From Hanleya hanleyi (Eukaryota; Mollusca; Polyplacophora; Lepidopleurida; Hanleyidae): a stretch of 64,000 nucleotides of DNA. Below the pieces are notes generated by a model. The model had not been told where the DNA came from. It was given only the letters and a program-made list of their open reading frames with translations, and did not search any database. Where the stretch lies: contig JAVTVY010025102.1 of NCBI GenBank assembly GCA_036873755.1, positions 1-64,000 on the forward strand. Reading direction: 5' to 3'. This document shows, piece by piece, positions 50,959-62,640 of this stretch. The position numbers and the translations under genes were made by a program. Position 1 is the first letter of the stretch. Each line of letters opens with the position of its first letter.

Positions 50959-51967
50959 CTAGCTGGGCTTAGGGATGGATTGGACGAATGTTTGGAGAGC
51001 ACGTAACTTAGTGCTAAAAGGGACATCAATATACCTCAGATAGGCATCGCTTTGCCAGTCACCCATAAGTTTGATCCATTCCGATGGGACCCCACTTTGA
51101 AAAGCCCAGCCACAACCACCCCGCCTAAAAGAGTGCCCAGAATACAAGTTACTGTTATAACCGAGACGACATAGCAAGTCTTTTAGTTTCTTAACAAAAA
51201 AGGTGTGGGTGGCAGGGGCCAAGCGGCCCGAGACAAGAGCCACAAAAAATAGGCCCATCTACAGATATAGAAGGGGATTTGCTAAACAATCTGTGAATAG
51301 CCGAGTACACGCATAGGGGGTGGTCGGATATAGCCGGAAGTGGAATAGCTAGAGTTCTCTCTCTGAATTGAATAGTTTTACTCCATCTTATATAGATAAC
51401 CAACCCCCATGTGTGGAACTCGACATCTCCCCGGGTCAAAAATAATGATGGGTTGAAAGCAGTAGCCTGGGCGGGCAATAAATTACCCTTCCTAAGGAAG
51501 GCGAAAAAGGCCACAAGGCAAATAGCCCAGAATGAACAATCATTAATGGAATCCATATCTAGGAGATGGGCTATGGATAATAAAATCTTGGGGGTGATAG
51601 GCAACTTCCTATGTACAGTGTCCCCCTTAATGCGTCTAACCCCTTTTAATAGCATTTTAAGATGGTATAGTCCTAGGCAGGGGTTAATATAACCATGCTC
51701 TTTATGCAAATTACCTACAACATTCAAATATTGTAGAATAGAAGAGTAGGATAACGATCGGGCTAGAAAGGCAACATATCTGCATAGATCTTTCGGTGAA
51801 ATAGGCACTGGATATACATGACATAGTACACAGAAATACAAATAGGCTCGCATTTGCGAGGACTGAGTTTTCTTAGTAGAGGTTGCGTACGAGGCTGTCC
51901 GGAACAGGGAAATATCCAGATCCAAGGCTTGCGTCAGCTCATCTGCTGCAAAAGCAAGAGCGCCCAA
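50959..51967 (-). CDS. DIRS tyrosine recombinase, one frameshift
   Basis: The first frame (51967-51191) has no ATG at its edge; it overlaps the RT-RH end in the -1 frame, so it may be made by frameshifting or from an internal ATG. It holds a SAM-like core-binding part and the catalytic domain start with AFLRKGNL (first Arg). The second frame (51258-50959) has SGHSFRRGG (H-x-x-R), MGDWQSD and the nucleophile region AYLRYIDV. The two frames overlap around a run of six T (minus strand) near 51248, where a one-base difference explains the break. All of Arg, His, Arg, Trp and Tyr are present across the two parts. Confidence 0.85.
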
Positions 51968-53583
51968 GATGACAGGGACATATGATTGCAGGCTATATTA
52001 CCAATATCAACTGGAATTTCCCCACTTAACATTCTATTAAGATGATATTTTTCGTGCAGTCTAGAAATGCTATCTGCCACAGGATTGAGTTTACCTCTAA
52101 TATAATAGGCTTTCACCTGAAAGTTGTATGTGGCAGACAACCAAAATAGTTCTCGCAGACATGACATGACGAATGTATTTTTACATGTCCCTTTGTTAAT
52201 AATTGCTTTGGCTGTACAATTGTCAGTAAACACATGTACCCGTTTGTTGGCCCATAAATGGCCCCATTTATATGCTGCCATAACAATACTGAGTGTTTCT
52301 TTATAGTTTATGTGAAGGTCTGCAGCTGCAGGCCAGTCTAATTGCCAGTTCACATAACACCAGTCACTATCGAACACAGCGCCCCCTGCAATAGGACAGG
52401 CATCAGTTTCAAGTGTAGTAATTGGGATATCTTCTAAAAAGAAAGTTTTGCCATTAAAGGTGGTAAGGTAATTTTTCCACCACATTAAATCTTTCATAAA
52501 CTCATCCGTCAGGAGGGCTTTATGATATTGTTGCTTAAGGGTATTAATGCAGTCTATGATGCGTCGTAAGAATGTTCTCCCACCACGAACAACACTAGAT
52601 GCAAAATTTAGTTTGCCTGCCAGACGTTGCAGCTGGCGTTTACTTGCTCTCTTTTTGCTCAAGAATTCTCCCACAATGCACTGTATGTCAGCAATCTTTT
52701 CTTTCGGCAGACTCATAGACATAGCCAGAGAATCCAAAACAATGCCCAAAAACCCTATACTGGTTGCTGGTGAGGTGACTTTACTCCAGCTAATGGCAAA
52801 CCCTAATCGACGCAGCAGATTAATCAAGAATGAGAGTGCTTTATCACATTCCTCCTTGCTGTCGCAAATCAGAAGGAAATCGTCCAGGTAAACTATGGTG
52901 CCATGGAAACCGTGATTGAACATCATTCTACGGATAGACTGTGTGAGTCTATTGAATATGCCGGGAGAAGCCCGACTACCGAATGGGAGGCGCGTATCGA
53001 ACATCCAACATGGCGAGTCGGCGTCTGGCAAATGCCACTGTAGCCCTGTTGCCGGGTAACATTTCGGATGGATATGGACTGACCTATATGCTGACTTCAG
53101 ATCTACTTTAGCCATATATGAACCTGGTTTTATTAATTTCTCTGCATCTTGCACTGTTTGGAATTTGAATTTCTCGATATCAACATAGTCATTAACGGCT
53201 GATCCCACGGGACGGCTGCAATCATGAATAATCCGAATGTCTGTAGAGCCGGGTTTCTCTATACACCCCATAGCACTGACAATATCCGGTTTAGAATCAC
53301 ATATCACATACCTATCCTCCAGGACCTCTGTCAACACTTGCTTATCTACCGACGATTTCACAGCAGGATCTGTTGCTGATTTATAGTTCTTACATTTAAC
53401 AGGTTTTAAGTCCGAATCCAGGTCAATAATAGAAAATCCATTATTAATTCCATCTAAAATGAATTCAGCATCAATATCATTCACCAATTGGCTTTCCCAC
53501 ACATGCCTTTGACGGTACAGGGGAGATAACTCCACAAAGGATTTGCTGACACAAGACGACACCCGTATAGGCGGTCTTGGCAT
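51934..53583 (-). CDS. DIRS reverse transcriptase-RNase H
   Basis: ATG at 53583, 549 residues, uninterrupted. RT words in order: RIIHDCSRP, YMAKVDLKSAYRSVHIHP (motif A), LPFGSRASPGIFNRL (motif B) and IVYLDDFLLI (catalytic YLDD). A thumb region with LQRLAGKLNFA is followed by an RNase H domain with TLETDACPIAGGAV, HINYKETLSIVMA, FTDNCTAKAIIN and KLNPVADSISR. This fits DIRS-type RT-RH, which is related to Ty3/Gypsy. It starts 23 bases after the Gag stop. Its last 34 bases overlap the recombinase frame. Confidence 0.92.
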   Translation of the reverse strand: MPRPPIRVSSCVSKSFVELSPLYRQRHVWESQLVNDIDAEFILDGINNGFSIIDLDSDLKPVKCKNYKSATDPAVKSSVDKQVLTEVLEDRYVICDSKPDIVSAMGCIEKPGSTDIRIIHDCSRPVGSAVNDYVDIEKFKFQTVQDAEKLIKPGSYMAKVDLKSAYRSVHIHPKCYPATGLQWHLPDADSPCWMFDTRLPFGSRASPGIFNRLTQSIRRMMFNHGFHGTIVYLDDFLLICDSKEECDKALSFLINLLRRLGFAISWSKVTSPATSIGFLGIVLDSLAMSMSLPKEKIADIQCIVGEFLSKKRASKRQLQRLAGKLNFASSVVRGGRTFLRRIIDCINTLKQQYHKALLTDEFMKDLMWWKNYLTTFNGKTFFLEDIPITTLETDACPIAGGAVFDSDWCYVNWQLDWPAAADLHINYKETLSIVMAAYKWGHLWANKRVHVFTDNCTAKAIINKGTCKNTFVMSCLRELFWLSATYNFQVKAYYIRGKLNPVADSISRLHEKYHLNRMLSGEIPVDIGNIACNHMSLSSWALLLLQQMS

Positions 53584-53606
53584 TGGTGAGCTAGTTGTGG
53601 TGGGAT

Positions 53607-54693
53607 CTACACATTTTTTGACATCGAGTGTGTATTTTCTCGTTGGTTATGTGTGTACTGGGGATGCGGCTGATTACACACGATGCAAACATGGGAATAT
53701 TTACAATTTGCCTTGAATTTACACCCCTCTCTCGTATTGTATAAAATACATGCCTCTTGTGATTTTTGTGGCCTGGCAGATGGGTTCTTTCGCCCTCTTT
53801 CCTGCTTATTCAAGTTTATAGATTTCGGCTGTAGGGTGACCTGACATAGATGTTGTGAGTCTGAGCCCCAGGGGAAACCATAGTTAGCCTGCATATGTCT
53901 ATATTGTCTGTCATACAACAATATAGATTGCCAGTCGTACCGCTGTGCCATTTCGTAGATTTTCACAGTATATGACATATAGTTTGTAATTCGTCCCTGT
54001 GACAACTGGTCTTTTTCCATGAGTTCAAACATTATACGCATATTTGCAGCACCCCACTGTTCTATTGTCACATTTTCTAATTTGACGCGTCGCGGACCGT
54101 TCTGGACCACAACTCGAGAACCCCCCGGACCTGTTGAGGAAATGACCTCTTCCGACGGCAGATTAATTGCTGGGTTAATAAAATCAACTATTTCAAGTGC
54201 TTTCTCACCTCTATGCGTCCTTAGATATACATTCGGGTTCTGATCCAACCTGTTGATGAATTCGGGCTGATTAGGCAATATTGAGCGCTGGTTGTTGACA
54301 TACGTGGGACCGGTTGCCACGCCTGGTATAACTTGTTGGTAGGACCTACCCACAGGTACGCTCCCGTCTAAGTTTGCCTGCAATGCCCGGACTTCTCTAT
54401 CCAACTGCTCCGTCATACTTCGAGCCCCCGCGCAGTTTCGTTATAGATGCACATAACACAGACGCTTGTCCGATAGTTAATTTTTGCCTAATGGCTAGAA
54501 GTGCCGCTTCATCTAAACTGAGAAGTACAGCAAAGGAATTGCAGTCTTGTGCGGCCAATGTTTTTTGTGATTTGCCATTTAGACCCACCTCATTTGCCCA
54601 GGTGTCGAAATCTGGCGTCATCGTGGTACTATCTCGTTGCTCTGCACCATAATCACTATTATGTTCTTGTGTTTCTAGTTCGGAATCTGCCAT
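53607..54693 (-). CDS. DIRS Gag-like region, two overlapping frames
   Basis: The first frame starts at ATG 54693 (MADSELETQEHNS) and ends at 54397. The second starts at ATG 54416 (MTEQLDREVRALQ) and ends at 53607, so they overlap by about 20 bases. The first has a SAP/SAM-like helical stretch; the second has a coiled-coil start and a C-terminal CCCH-type cluster C-x8-C-x5-C-x3-H followed by C-x2-C-x4-H. Such a finger is usual at the end of DIRS ORF1. Whether two proteins or one frameshifted Gag is made cannot be told. Confidence 0.7.
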
Positions 54694-54920
54694 CGTTCTC
54701 GCCAAATTGCAGGGCACACGGACTAATACAATTACACTTAAATTTGCAGATAAAATTTCATTAAAAGTTGACTGCGCCCATGCCGGTGTCGCAGAACAAA
54801 CTGAGCAGAAACTGCACGGACGAGTTACAGGAAATGAAGATCACGTGACCGTCAGGTCGGTCATGCGCCATCTGGTGGCCGCCTGTCCAAATCCACATTA
54901 ATCCGAACTCAATGTGGCAC

Positions 54921-55080
54921 AAAAATGACGAAAACATCACTTTTCTGGTACCCCACATTTCCGCTTTTGAATTTACCCATGATCCCCTACTCGCGATTCA
55001 GGCTCAAATGGCCCCAATATGATAAACTCTGAATTCTCGTGAGTTTCAAATCTCATTTTGTGTCGTTCCGGAGATGGGCC
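54921..55080 (-). repeat. Dispersed repeat family B, proximal part of the interrupted copy
   Basis: The minus strand reads TTTATCATATTGGGGCCATT, GATCATGGGTAAATTCA, and ends GTGATGTTTTCGTCATTTTT at 54921. It aligns with 35070-35195 and stops where the DIRS element starts. Confidence 0.75.
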
Positions 55081-55848
55081 ATGATGGACCGCTGCTTCAC
55101 AAGGCCTGGTAGGGTTAGGACAAATGCTTCAACTTCTACTTCATTGATATCGCATGTTTATACTTGTTTGTGCTTGTTAGTTATAGTTATCATGGCAGCC
55201 GCTTTATGTATAGGTGTCAATTTGCACGTCTGCAACACTGACTTTCATTGTAACATATGACTTATTCTATGCATGTGCAACATAGAGATAATTCCAGACT
55301 TAAAAATAACCAACAAGTTAATCCTAAAAACAAAACATTGATTGGTTTGTGTTCGCTGGTTACAAACACAAGGAACGCGCAACAACGTTTGCGCATGTGA
55401 TGTCATAAACATAAGTAAATAAAGTCCCGAGAATTGACGGTATTTGTTTACAAACAAAAAGGCGCTTTAAGCGCAAAGAAAAAAAACGACAGTTGCAGCA
55501 TAACGCATTACTTGTGGGCGCATTGTCATAACGTTTCCTTAAAATGTAGTATCGTTGCATGAATATTATGTTGGAATCTGTAGACTCGAGAGATCGGCAA
55601 GCCTAACTCGTGAAAACCTGAAAAATTGAAGTCCGATGCTTCTCCAAACGAAAAGCTACCTATATCAATATGATCAAGGTTGACTGCTTTAGACGGATAT
55701 TTTTATTTCCCCGTTTCAGACTGATTATACCGTGGAGTTTCTCCGAGACAGGCACAGCTGTAATACACATAATATAACATAAAATCAGAATGATAAATTA
55801 GGATGATAATTCTTTTCTGAAGCCGGATTTAAAGAGTACGGTATATTT
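55081..55848. other. No gene recognised
   Basis: AT-rich sequence. No feature I can support. Confidence 0.35.
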
Positions 55849-56460
55849 GTCCCCCGCCGCAACGCGGCCTGGGAACTTTAGAATGGTTCTTGCTTCTATG
55901 TGTCCGTGGATGTCCGTGCATGTCTGTTCGAATGATTACTTCCTAACGCTGTGTTGGATTCTTCCGAAATTCGGCATACGCATTCCTTGCGACAAGACGC
56001 CAGTCAGTATCGCATTTCAGCAACATCTGCCTGAAGGTGGCGCCACTGGGTCAGAATGGGTCTTGCTTCTCTGTGTCCGTGCATGTCCGTCGATGTCCGT
56101 GCATGTCTGTTCGAATGATTACTTCCTAACGCTTTCTTGGATTCTTCCGAAATTCCGGTTGCATACTGGATTTCAGTAACATTTGCAAGGTGGCGCCACT
56201 GAGTTTCGCTCCTTTGTGTCCGTTCCAGTTAAAATGGGTCTTGCTCTCTTTGTGTCTGAATGTCTGTTCAAATTCTTCACAGGCGATAACTTCCAAAAGC
56301 TTCTTCGGATTCCTTCGAAATTTAGCATATACACCCCTTGTGACCAGACATGGGTTCGGTATTGCGTTTCAGCAAGATCCACCTGAAGGTGGCGCCACTG
56401 GGTCTTGTTTCAATCTTCTGTGCATGTCCGTGGTTTCCATTCAAATTCTTCACAAGCGAT
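55849..56460 (+). repeat. Hairpin-headed GGTGGCGCCAC tandem repeat, copy 3
   Basis: It starts with a GC-rich hairpin GTCCCCCGCCGC-AAC-GCGGCC (55849 on), then TTTAGAATGGTTCTTGCTTC and about three units ending GGTGGCGCCACTG near 56037, 56190 and 56386. Each unit has GATTACTTCCTAACGC or GATAACTTCCAAA, GATTCTTCCGAAATT and CTTG(C/T)GAC(A/C)AGAC words. Confidence 0.8.
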
Positions 56461-56539
56461 AACTTCCAAATGCTTTTTAATAATTAGGCATCCCTAAATG
56501 CGTTTGTCATTTTTTCTTCTTTCTTCCACTTCTCGCTGT

Positions 56540-57005
56540 TAGTTTTGAATTTCATGTCGCTTTAAATGAAGGACACCATTTTCTTAAATTTGCTGTCCAT
56601 TCATTCTATTCCACATCATATGATTTACACTAAAGCTTTTGCAGGAACCATATTTTATTTCAGAAGTATAATATGAAATAACTGGCGGGGGAATCCCCGC
56701 AGTACCGAACCCGTGTTAGTTTTGAATTTTGTGTCGCCTTAAATGAAGGACAACATTCCCTTCAATTTTGCTATGAAATCATTCTATTCCACATCATATG
56801 ATTTACACTGAAGCTTTTGCAGGAACCATATTTTATTTCAGAAGTATAATATGAAATAACTGGCGGGGAAATCCCCGCAGTACCGAATCCCTGGGTTTTT
56901 TAATTTCGTGTCATCTTAAATGAAGGACAACATTTCCTTTAATTTTGCTATCAAATAATTGTAATCCACATCATATGATTTACCCTAAAGCTTCTGCAGG
57001 AACCA
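56540..57005 (+). repeat. Tandem repeat of about 178 bp, 2.6 units
   Basis: Units start near 56540, 56716 and 56895 with TTAGTTTTGAATTT(C/T)(G/A)TGTC. Each holds CACATCATATGATTTACACT and AGCTTTTGCAGGAACCAT. The first two end in the self-complementary GCGGGG(G/A)AATCCCCGC and CAGTACCGAA. Confidence 0.92.
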
Positions 57006-57480
57006 TTTGTGTCCACACTGTAACTTACTATATCAATTACAACTGAGTTCCTAAAGTTTGGGTGCACACTGTGCATATGATCAATTTCCTCAATTGAATT
57101 GAATTCCACCTTGTGGTTTTTTCGGACTGACAGATGATGGCATGCAGTTGTCAGTGTGGTTGTTTCATGTACAGGGAGTTTTCCATGGCTTTCATATCAG
57201 CGCACCTATCACTACCCTCAAGAAGAGCATGTCCCCATCCCCAGGGCGCCGAGCCGCACCGTCTATCTTCCAAACTAACCCTCGCCCGACCCTCATATAT
57301 TGTTTTTGAGCATATATATCTCCAATATGTCTTGGCAGAAGCTGAAATTTGTGTGTTGTCTGCAATATTGGGATAATTGCAGCCCCAAAATGTTTCAATT
57401 TATCAGGCACAGACCCATGTTTTTGTATTTGGTAAATATGTCCCTTGTCTATAGATCTTGCTTGGAATTGTTTTTCATGC
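57006..57480. other. No gene recognised
   Basis: Short ORFs only; no domain recognised. Confidence 0.35.
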
Positions 57481-59000
57481 CAATCCGCTTCTGGGTGGCG
57501 CCACCTCGGGCCAAGTTAAAATTGCATCTCCAGAAAATAACTTTTGAAAACCTTAAGGATTCTTTCCAAATTTGGTGTGTAGGTACCTCGCCTCAATTTC
57601 CCATTTGGCATTGTTTTTCATGCCGATCCACATATAGGTGGTGCCACCTGGGGGCAAATTTAAAATTATGTTTCCGAAAAATAACTTTTTAATACTTGAA
57701 TGAATTCTTTCCAAGTTTGGTATACATGTACTTGGTATTGTTTTTCTTGTCGATCTGCTCATAGGTGGCGCCACCTGTAGGCCAAGTTAACATTTTCTAT
57801 TTCCAATGTCAAGGGATCTTGCCTCAAGATCTCGGTTGGGATTATTTTTTATGCCTATCTGCCTACACATGGCGCTACCTGTGGGCCAAGGTAAAATTGC
57901 ATTTTCGGACAGTAACTGTTGGACCTTAATAGATTCTTTTAAATTTGTTATGTGAGTACCTACCCTCAAGGCATCTTATGGGGCCATGTTAATGATGTTT
58001 TTCCAAAGTTTTACGTTTTTACTTTCCTCACAAATAATGAATGTTTCCTTTACTAAAGATGCAAAAGGCATGCCTCCAATCGTATTCGATCGACTGTATC
58101 TAGTTTCTTCAATATTTGGCATATGCATTCCTTGTGACAAGATGATGATTGGTATTGCGTTTCAGAAAGATCTGCCTGTAGGTGGCGCCACTAGGGTTCT
58201 TTCCGTTCTTTTGTGCTGCAAGCAATAACTTTGAAATGCTTTGAAATGTTGCTCGAAATTTGGTTTCCGGGCAATAACTTGAGAACTGCTCATCAAATTC
58301 TTCCCAAACTAGGCATGCATATACATTGTACCTTGTCATGAGATGTTGCTTGGGATTGCGTTATCCAATTCTGCTCAGAAAGTGACGCCACCTGAAATTT
58401 GTTTTTGGCCAATAACTTGAGAACTGCATGCTCATCGGATTCTTCTCAAATTTAGCATGCATGTACCATGCCAGGAGATGTTGCATGGTATTGCTTTTCA
58501 CTCACTTGCACTTACAGGTGGCGCCACCTGGTTGCAAAATCCCAAATTTGTCTCCGGGTAATACCATGACCTAAGATGTCGCTTGAGATTGCATTTCGCC
58601 CACTTGCGCCTATAGGTGGCGCCACCAGGTGTTAAAATCAAAATTTGTTTTCAGCTATTAACTTGAGAACTGCTCATCGGAATCTCCTCAAATTTAGCAT
58701 GCATGTATCATGCCAGGAGATGTCACTTGGGATTGTGTTTCGCACACTTGTGCATACAAATCTAAATTTGGTTTCCGGGCAATAACCCCTTTTCAGATTC
58801 TTCCCAAAGTGTGTATGCTGATACACCATGTCATGAGATGATCCTTGGGATTGCATTTCGCCCACTTGCACCTACAGGTGGCGACACCTGGTGGCAAATT
58901 TAAAATTTGGTTTCCAGACAATAGGTTGAGGATGCATTCAGCTTCTCGTCAAATTTGGTTTGCAGATAATATGCCTTGAGATGTCACTTGGGGTCGCTTC
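57481..59000 (+). repeat. Diverged GGTGGCGCCACCT monomers, about 100-200 bp spacing
   Basis: The anchor (C/T)A(C/T)AGGTGGCGCCACCTG or a close variant recurs near 57496, 57628, 57765, 57869, 58182, 58384, 58518, 58614 and 58878. Between anchors come GGCAATAACTTGAGAACTGC, GGATTCTTCTCAAATTTAGC and CCATGCCAGGAGATGTTGC phrases. No coding potential. Confidence 0.85.
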
Positions 59001-59750
59001 TCGGTACATAATTTCGATGCTTCACTGCATGGAAACTATATTACAGGAGCAAAAAAACGTTCAGTCAACCGTTCTGGGGTGATTTTAAAACTTGGGAAGG
59101 CAGAAAGACCTTTCCGCATCCAACGTCTATGAAGCAGCAGTTGCCTCTCTCATGTATATCTCCCGAGACCAACAATGCTAAAAAATATTGCTGCCATTTC
59201 GGCGGGGGACTTGGCATCCTCTGGCTGCTTGTTATTTTAAGAGGAATAGGGATTATATTAGCGAACAGGCAGAACCATTTTGACGCCTCTTGCCTCTTCC
59301 CTGGAGCTTGAATAATTAAACGAGTATAATTCGGTTTTCAATTAATCAAGTGCATTATTATGTAAATCATTGACGTGGATCTTATTACGCAACTCATCAA
59401 TCTAGCTGAATTTACATAAAGTATGACGTGGACAAGATTCTCGCTGGAGTTTTTTGCCAATTCTACATCGTCGTTTTCTTCTTGCAGCTGATAATGCACT
59501 TTTAATAAATGATTAACACACATAAGATGAACAATACCGCGAGTCATTTATGCATTGCTGCTAGTTTTGTTAATAAATTTGCTTATGTCTCACGCCAACA
59601 GAAGGCACAAAATCGAGATAAAGCCCAAACACGCCAAAGGACAACAATTACTTATCTATGGCAAGAAAGGATAATTGTGGAAGGTTTCAAGTAATACAAC
59701 TTTCACGACGAATTGATGACATTGATGATTTTGCAAAAAAAAGGCAATAC
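59001..59750. other. No gene recognised
   Basis: Unique-looking sequence. Short ORFs without domains. Confidence 0.3.
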
Positions 59751-59752
59751 GG

Positions 59753-60093
59753 TTGATTACATTTTCGTCTAACCTCGAAAATACAGCAGTTTTATTTCTC
59801 AAATTGAAATTTTTATCTATGAAACAATTGAACGACTATCTGGTTTTACTCTTTGTTGATAAATTCTGTAACCACAATGAGTTTATTACCTATCTTATAT
59901 CAAGTTGCCCAACTAGGCAAGCAAATCTTAATTTGTATAGGCATATTTACTCATCAGACATCATTTTATAGTTAAAAAATAAAAGGTCCTCGAACATGGA
60001 ACAAATCACCCTCCCAACTCAAATTTTGTACGTCTATTTCTTTATTTAAAACTCATTTAAGATCCTATTTGCTGAAAGGAACAGCTGCTTTCT
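59753..60093 (+). pseudogene. LINE ORF2 C-terminal remnant
   Basis: The first frame gives YLVLLFVDKFCN and CPTRQANLNLYRHIYSS. After a frame change near 59975 it continues GPRTWNKSPSQLK, SLFKTHLRSYLL and a TAA near 60093. The GPRxWN...S...FKxxLRxYLL pattern is the usual end of CR1-like LINE proteins. Nothing upstream was recognised. Confidence 0.75.
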
Positions 60094-61380
60094 AATTTCC
60101 TATCAGCTGTTTCAGCTGTGTGCGTCTTGGGCAGATAGTGGAAGTTGGAAATCGATTTTATATTTGTTTCAATATTTGCCTTTCTTATTTACAATTTTCA
60201 TTAATGTTTATTTGCTACTTCTCCATCGGTATTATAATTCAATATAATTCTATTCTCCCCGCCTATCATGTATCTTACAGGCTAAATTATGCACTATTAT
60301 GCTCTGGTAAAATAAAATATCAAATAAAATATCAAATCAAGACATACAATGGTGATAGGGACATAAAACGGTTTGTTACAAGTAACATGACACTACAGAT
60401 CAGCTTTCCCCTATAATTCTATGAAATTTATCATTCGACCTGGCTGATTATATGTCTCATGGCAGCAGGGAAACGGATAAGTCAGTCAATGCAGACAAGG
60501 GCTGCGTGCATCTACAGGTAGGTCATGGTCTCGTACATCCAAGGCAGTGTGTATCCATGCCATAGTTTCAAATCGCAACTGTTTAGACCCTTATATAGTT
60601 GATAGTAAGCGAAGGTTTGTTTACCGTAACACGCTTAGTTCCATTGTTTCCACTTTACACACTCTTTATGTTTATTTGTTTTTTTTGTGATAGGAACAAT
60701 AATTCGGAAGCATTCTCGAAAAAAGTCAGTGCTGTCACTCTAAAGCTTCAAGATGGCGTCCATTATTGCGATCATATTACTCAAAACTTTGACTTTAAAA
60801 ACGACTATCAACATATTTCATACACCATGTATGAAAAAGTTATTCAGGGAACTCGTGTGTATATTGTGCAAATAAATATGCATACTTTTTCGGCTTAAAT
60901 TGATAGAATATGGATAACCAGTCTGAAAGCGCATGTTGGTTTGAATACTCAAATTGTCTCGACACGGCTCACTAGTGAACTGGGCATAAAACATTGTTTA
61001 AAAGCCTAACACTCCTATTAAAAAAGCTGAAAGTTTCGTTCAATTATAATTAACTTACTGTTGATCTGATTTTAGCCTTTGTGACCTTGAAAAATGGGTC
61101 AAGGTCAGTCCGGGTCAGCCAGTCAATTTGACATGTAGACCTCTAGAGACCGCATCCATCTGCTACTTTCATATTGTTTTCACAATTAAAAATGTGACTA
61201 CTATTCACATCACCACATGTGCCCTTTCCAAATAGGTAATTGGAAATTTCCAAATAAATCATTTTTGGCTGAAAATTACCTAGGTGTGCCTGGTATGTAC
61301 CATTGATCCCAAGAGGAATCTCATTTCGTTCTCCAGATATCGCGTTCAGAAACAGATGGGTGGACATGCGAACCGCTATT
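60094..61380. other. No gene recognised
   Basis: A GACCTTGAAAAATGGGTCAAG word near 61081 recalls the TGACC-rich sequence near 5840-6100. Otherwise nothing. Confidence 0.3.
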
Positions 61381-61387
61381 CATATTT

Positions 61388-62640
61388 GTCCCCCGCCGCA
61401 ACGCGGCCGGGGACTTTAAAATGGTTCTTGCTTCTATGTGTCCGTGCATGCACGGACATGTCCGTGCAAATACTTCGTAAGCAATAACTTCTAAATGCTT
61501 TGTCGGATTCCTCCGAAATTTGGCATCTGCATTCTTTGCGACAAGACGTCTCTTGGTATTACGTTTCAGCAAGATCCGCCTGTAGGTGGCGCCACTGGGG
61601 TCTTGCTTCTATGTGTCCGTGCATGCACGGACATGTCCGTGCAAATACTTTGTAAGCAATAACTTCTAAATGCTTTGTCGGATTCCTCCAAATTTGGCAT
61701 CTGCATTCTTTGCGACAAGACGTCTCTTGGTATTACGTTTCAGCAAGATCCGCCTGTAGGTGGCGCCACTGGGGTCTTGCTTCTATGTGTCCGTCATGCA
61801 CGGACATGTCCGTGCAAATACTTCGTAAGCAATAACTTCTAAATGCTTTGTCGGATTCCTCCGAAATTTGGCATCTGCATTCTTTGCGACAAGATGTCTC
61901 TTGGTATTACGTTTCAGCAAGATCCGCCTGTAGGTGGCGCCACTGGGGTCTTGTTCTATGTGTCCGTGCATGCACGGACATGTCCGTGCAAATACTTCGT
62001 AAGCAATAACTTCTAAATGCTTTGTCGGATTCCTCCGAAATTTGGCATCTGCATTCTTTGCGACAAGACGTCTGTTGGTATTACGTTTCAGCAAGATCCG
62101 CCTGTAGGTGGCGCCACTGGGTCTTGTTCCAATCTTTAGTGCATGTCCGTGGATGTTCGTACAAATGCTTCATAAGCGATAACTCCTAAATGCTTTGTCG
62201 GATTCCTCCGAAATTTGGCATCTGCATTCTTTGCGACAAGACGTCTGTTGGTATTACGTTTCAGCAAGATCCGCCTGTAGGTGGCGCCACTGGGTCTTGT
62301 TCCAATATTTAGTGTATGTCCGTGCAAATACTGCGTAAGCGATAACTCCTAAATGCTTTGTCGGATTCCTCCGAAATTTGGCATCTGCATTCTTTGCGAC
62401 AAGACGTCGCTGGTATTACGTTTCAGCAAGATCCGCCTGTAGGTGGCACCACTGGGTCTTGTTCCAATCTTTAATGCATGTCCGTTCATGTTAGTTCAAA
62501 TCCTTCGCGAGCGATAACTTTCGAACAATTTGTCGGATTTCTTCGAAATTTGGTAAATGCATTCCCTGCGACAAAACACTGTTGATGATGCGTTTCAGCA
62601 AAATCCACCCGGAGGTGGCGCCACTAGAGTTCATTCCATT
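61388..62640 (+). repeat. 174-bp tandem array headed by a GC hairpin
   Basis: It starts with the hairpin GTCCCCCGCCGC-AAC-GCGGCCGGGGAC (61388-61414), followed by seven units. GGTGGCGCCACTGGG anchors lie at about 61585, 61759, 61933, 62107, 62280, 62442 (GGTGGCACCAC) and 62614. Spacing is 173-174 bp except 162 and 172 at the end. The first units are almost identical and carry the perfect palindrome GTCCGTGCATGCACGGAC (61440, 61615, 61962; one base short near 61790). Confidence 0.95.

Larger units (their letters stand above)
47742..54920 (-). mobile_element. DIRS/Ngaro-like tyrosine-recombinase retroelement containing a LINE
   Basis: Minus-strand order is: Gag-like ORFs (54693-53607), RT-RNase H (53583-51934), tyrosine recombinase (about 51967-50959), then an inserted LINE (about 50945-48121) and about 380 bp of remaining 3' sequence. 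No integrase or protease is seen, as expected when a tyrosine recombinase does the integration. No methyltransferase domain was seen either, which favours a Ngaro- or PAT-like layout over classical DIRS1. The ends are set by where family B sequence stops and resumes (54921 and 47741). No target-site duplication is visible, in line with recombinase-mediated insertion. Split or inverted terminal repeats could not be resolved by eye. Confidence 0.75.

Noticed and set aside
61321..62327. Minus-strand ORFs with repeated RRLVAKNADAKFRRNP-type peptides
   Set aside because: They are frames through the 174-bp array; the units are 173-174 bp and vary, and related arrays are not open.
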